From JBBRNH01 sp038230415 (GTDB taxonomy: Bacteria; Bacteroidota; Bacteroidia; Cytophagales; Spirosomataceae), in NCBI GenBank assembly GCA_038230415.1, contig JBBRNH010000025.1, positions 1-60,936 on the forward strand: DNA of 60,936 nt. The letters run 5' to 3'. The notes under the pieces were generated by a model that saw nothing but the letters and a program-made list of their open reading frames with translations, was not told the origin of the DNA and made no database searches. Below, one piece after another: positions 59,605-60,936 of the stretch. Within the stretch, counting starts at the first letter, position 1. Each line of letters opens with the position of its first letter. Position numbers and translations under genes: made by a program.

Positions 59605-60255
59605 CTATGGCATTGCCAGCACCTGCGCTACGGTGAGGTCGGCAAAACCCGGCACCACCAAATCGGCACGGGTCAGAAGTTCAGGCGAGCCGATGCCAAC
59701 GGCCCGCATCCCGGCCCGTTTAGCCGCTTCGACACCCGCAACGGCATCTTCAAACACCACACAATCAGCCGGTTGCACGTTCAGTTCAGCGGCTCCGGTC
59801 AGAAACACTTCGGGGTCGGGCTTGCTGCGGGTGATTTTGTTGCCATCAATAAGCGCGTCGAAAACATCGGTCATACCGACACGTTCCAGAATCAGGCCCG
59901 CGTTTTTCGATACCGAACCGAGTGCGGTTTTCAAACCAGCCTGCCGTACCTGAGCAAAAAATTCGGGAACACCGGGCAGAATATCGCCGGGTGTCATCCG
60001 GTTGACCAATTCGAGATACCACTCGTTTTTCTGAGCAGCCAATTGCAGTTTCCGGTCGTCAGGCAGGATCAGATTACCCTGCGCCAAAATCAGGTCTAAC
60101 GATTCCATCCGGCTGATGCCTTTGAGGGTTTCGTTAAATGACTCGGATATATCGAAGCCGAGCTCGTTGGCGAGCCGTCGCCAGGCTTGATAATGAAAAC
60201 GGGCGGTGTCAACAAGCACCCCATCAAGGTCAAAAAGAAAAGCGGTAATAGCCAT
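59605..60255 (-). CDS. pgmB: Beta-phosphoglucomutase (HAD superfamily)
   Basis: 216-residue HAD-family phosphotransferase that interconverts beta-glucose 1-phosphate and glucose 6-phosphate, in maltose or trehalose catabolism. Seen: HAD motif I MAITAFLFDLDGVLVDTARF with nucleophile Asp9 and Asp11, the cap-domain substrate signature RLANELGFDI and LKGISRMESLDLIL near 43-56, motif II LGSVSKN near 113, and motif III-IV ITRSKPDPEVFL with VVFEDAVAGVEAAKRAG. These identify it as PgmB rather than a generic phosphatase. The start at 60255 is used; the frame extends much further upstream but through the promoter region. Confidence 0.92.
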   Translation of the reverse strand: MAITAFLFDLDGVLVDTARFHYQAWRRLANELGFDISESFNETLKGISRMESLDLILAQGNLILPDDRKLQLAAQKNEWYLELVNRMTPGDILPGVPEFFAQVRQAGLKTALGSVSKNAGLILERVGMTDVFDALIDGNKITRSKPDPEVFLTGAAELNVQPADCVVFEDAVAGVEAAKRAGMRAVGIGSPELLTRADLVVPGFADLTVAQVLAMP

Positions 60256-60379
60256 CGTTCGAGTTTGTATTCGGCTGCAAAGTAAGCACCAACCCGCCAC
60301 ACCCCCTGCCGGGAACTTAAAGAAAGGGGCCGGGTTTATACCCTCGAACAAAATACAAGCACTTAAACACGTTTTAATC

Positions 60380-60721
60380 ATGGCCGACGGAACGCACGCT
60401 ATCGAAGCAACCGACGCGAATTTCAACGAGTTAATCAACTCCGACAAACCCGTTTTAGTAGATTTTTGGGCCGAATGGTGTGGCCCCTGTAAAATGATTG
60501 GCCCCGTTGTTGAGCAGTTGGCTGGTGAGTATGCAGGCCGGGCCATTGTTGCCAAAATGGACGTAGATGCTCAATCGAACGTACCGATGAAGTTTGGTAT
60601 CCGCAGCATCCCGACGTTGATGATTTTCAAGAATGGTCAGATGATTGATAAAGTAATCGGTGCTGTGCCAAAGAACGTACTGGAAGGCAAATTACAAGCG
60701 GCTTTATCGGTTACGGCGTAG
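60380..60721 (+). CDS. trxA: Thioredoxin
   Basis: 113-residue cytoplasmic dithiol oxidoreductase. Seen: VLVDFWAEWCGPCKMIGP with the active site WCGPC at 33-37, VAKMDVDAQSNVPMKFGIRS, and the cis-proline loop SIPTLMIFKNGQ near 75-86. The ATG at 60380 gives the usual length; an earlier frame from 60206 would add 58 basic residues overlapping pgmB. The gene is followed by its own intrinsic terminator. Confidence 0.95.
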   Translation: MADGTHAIEATDANFNELINSDKPVLVDFWAEWCGPCKMIGPVVEQLAGEYAGRAIVAKMDVDAQSNVPMKFGIRSIPTLMIFKNGQMIDKVIGAVPKNVLEGKLQAALSVTA

Positions 60722-60742
60722 CCTGCACAATTTTTTCTGCAA

Positions 60743-60778
60743 CAAGAAAGCCCGGCGATGTCGGGCTTTCTTGTTTTT
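60743..60778 (+). terminator. Intrinsic terminator of trxA
   Basis: CAAGAAAGCCCG (60743-60754) and CGGGCTTTCTTG (60762-60773) form a perfect 12-bp stem with a 7-nt loop, followed by TTTTT. It lies 22 nt after the trxA stop. Confidence 0.9.
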
Positions 60779-60801
60779 CATACCGTTTATGTTGAACACA
60801 A

Positions 60802-60840
60802 AAAAGTCCCCTCACGGATTTCTCGGTGAGGGGACTTTTG
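60802..60840 (-). terminator. Intrinsic terminator of the rRNA operon (bidirectional)
   Basis: AAAAGTCCCCTCAC and its mirror GTGAGGGGACTTTT make a 14-bp stem with an 11-nt loop (60802-60840). On the minus strand it lies directly after the 5S 3' end at about 60852 and is followed by a T run, as expected for the end of an rRNA operon. Confidence 0.88.
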
Positions 60841-60851
60841 CAATAACTAAG

Positions 60852-60936
60852 GGGTGGCAGTAACCTACTCTCCCGCCATCGTCCGGCAGTACCATCGGCG
60901 ACCAGGGGCTTAACGGCTCTGTTCGACATGGATAAA
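60852..60936 (-). rRNA. rrf: 5S ribosomal RNA, 3' part (runs off right edge)
   Basis: The minus strand contains the 5S rRNA 3' half: GTTAAGCCCC, CGCCGATGGTACTGCC, GGGAGAGTAGGTTACTGCC and the closing ...ACTGCCACCCC stem. About 85 nt are present; the 5' end lies beyond 60936, followed upstream by 23S and 16S in the usual order. The 3' end position is estimated to within 2 nt. Confidence 0.9.

Noticed and set aside
60711..60929. A 72-codon frame covering the terminators and 5S gene
   Set aside because: Overlaps a structural RNA and two strong terminators; not a credible gene.

Overview
The window reads as chromosome from a Bacteroidota bacterium of the Cytophagales, most like the Spirosoma/Fibrella/Larkinella group. 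The grounds are a GC of roughly 55%, a GLPGLI protein beside a TonB-type outer-membrane barrel, Bacteroidota-only families (BatA, GEVED/CAP secreted proteins, Cytophagales-type START-like protein), absence of Shine-Dalgarno sites, and promoters of the form TTG-N19/20-TAnnTTTG. This placement is inference from gene content; no 16S gene is present. A 5S rRNA gene runs off the right end on the minus strand, so an rRNA operon lies just beyond.

Left third (1-29000) is mostly housekeeping and surface functions: a TPR lipoprotein (cut by the window edge), galK with a transaldolase-like gene, ftsE, a GLPGLI/outer-membrane barrel pair, a zinc alcohol dehydrogenase between two nested palindromic elements, clpB, a cupin, a Uma2 nuclease, a Tat-type Gfo/Idh/MocA oxidoreductase, a DUF418 membrane protein, three tandem secreted glycine-rich paralogues, a DUF5009-like gene broken by one amber codon, a histidine kinase/lipoprotein/response regulator operon, a trypsin-like lipoprotein, a small outer-membrane protein and a BatA-domain protein.

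The middle (29000-47500) is accessory and defence-rich. A compact type II restriction-modification pair (N4-cytosine or adenine beta-class methyltransferase plus HNH endonuclease) sits at 29173-31090. After tRNA-Met, an Lpt permease, a CDF transporter, a second Uma2 protein and a beta-propeller/phosphoesterase protein comes a minus-strand operon at 38094-47320. It reads mod (type III-like methyltransferase), res (helicase-nuclease), a 72-aa protein, a REP-associated tyrosine transposase (RAYT), a DndD-like SMC ATPase and a HerA-like ATPase. It is a hybrid of type III restriction-modification and Dnd-type components without DndA or DndC.

The most striking feature is a family of palindromic repeats (core GAGACGCGA...TCGCGTCTC) clustered around the RAYT gene. 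Most are arranged as inverted pairs that enclose, or are flanked by, 15-bp tandem units. These elements lie inside genes in frame: one interrupts the RAYT gene itself, two lie in mod, others lie in leaders, and two copies supply the stop codons of the genes they abut. The central specificity region of mod is also far more AT-rich than its flanks, as expected of an exchanged target-recognition domain.

The right part (47500-60936) returns to ordinary genes: a penicillin acylase family protein, a large CAP/GEVED secreted protein, maeB, trpS, a nucleotidyltransferase/small-protein pair resembling a toxin-antitoxin or AbiE-type module, a GNAT-nitrilase fusion, a sugar phosphate isomerase/epimerase, beta-phosphoglucomutase, thioredoxin, back-to-back terminators and the 5S rRNA gene.
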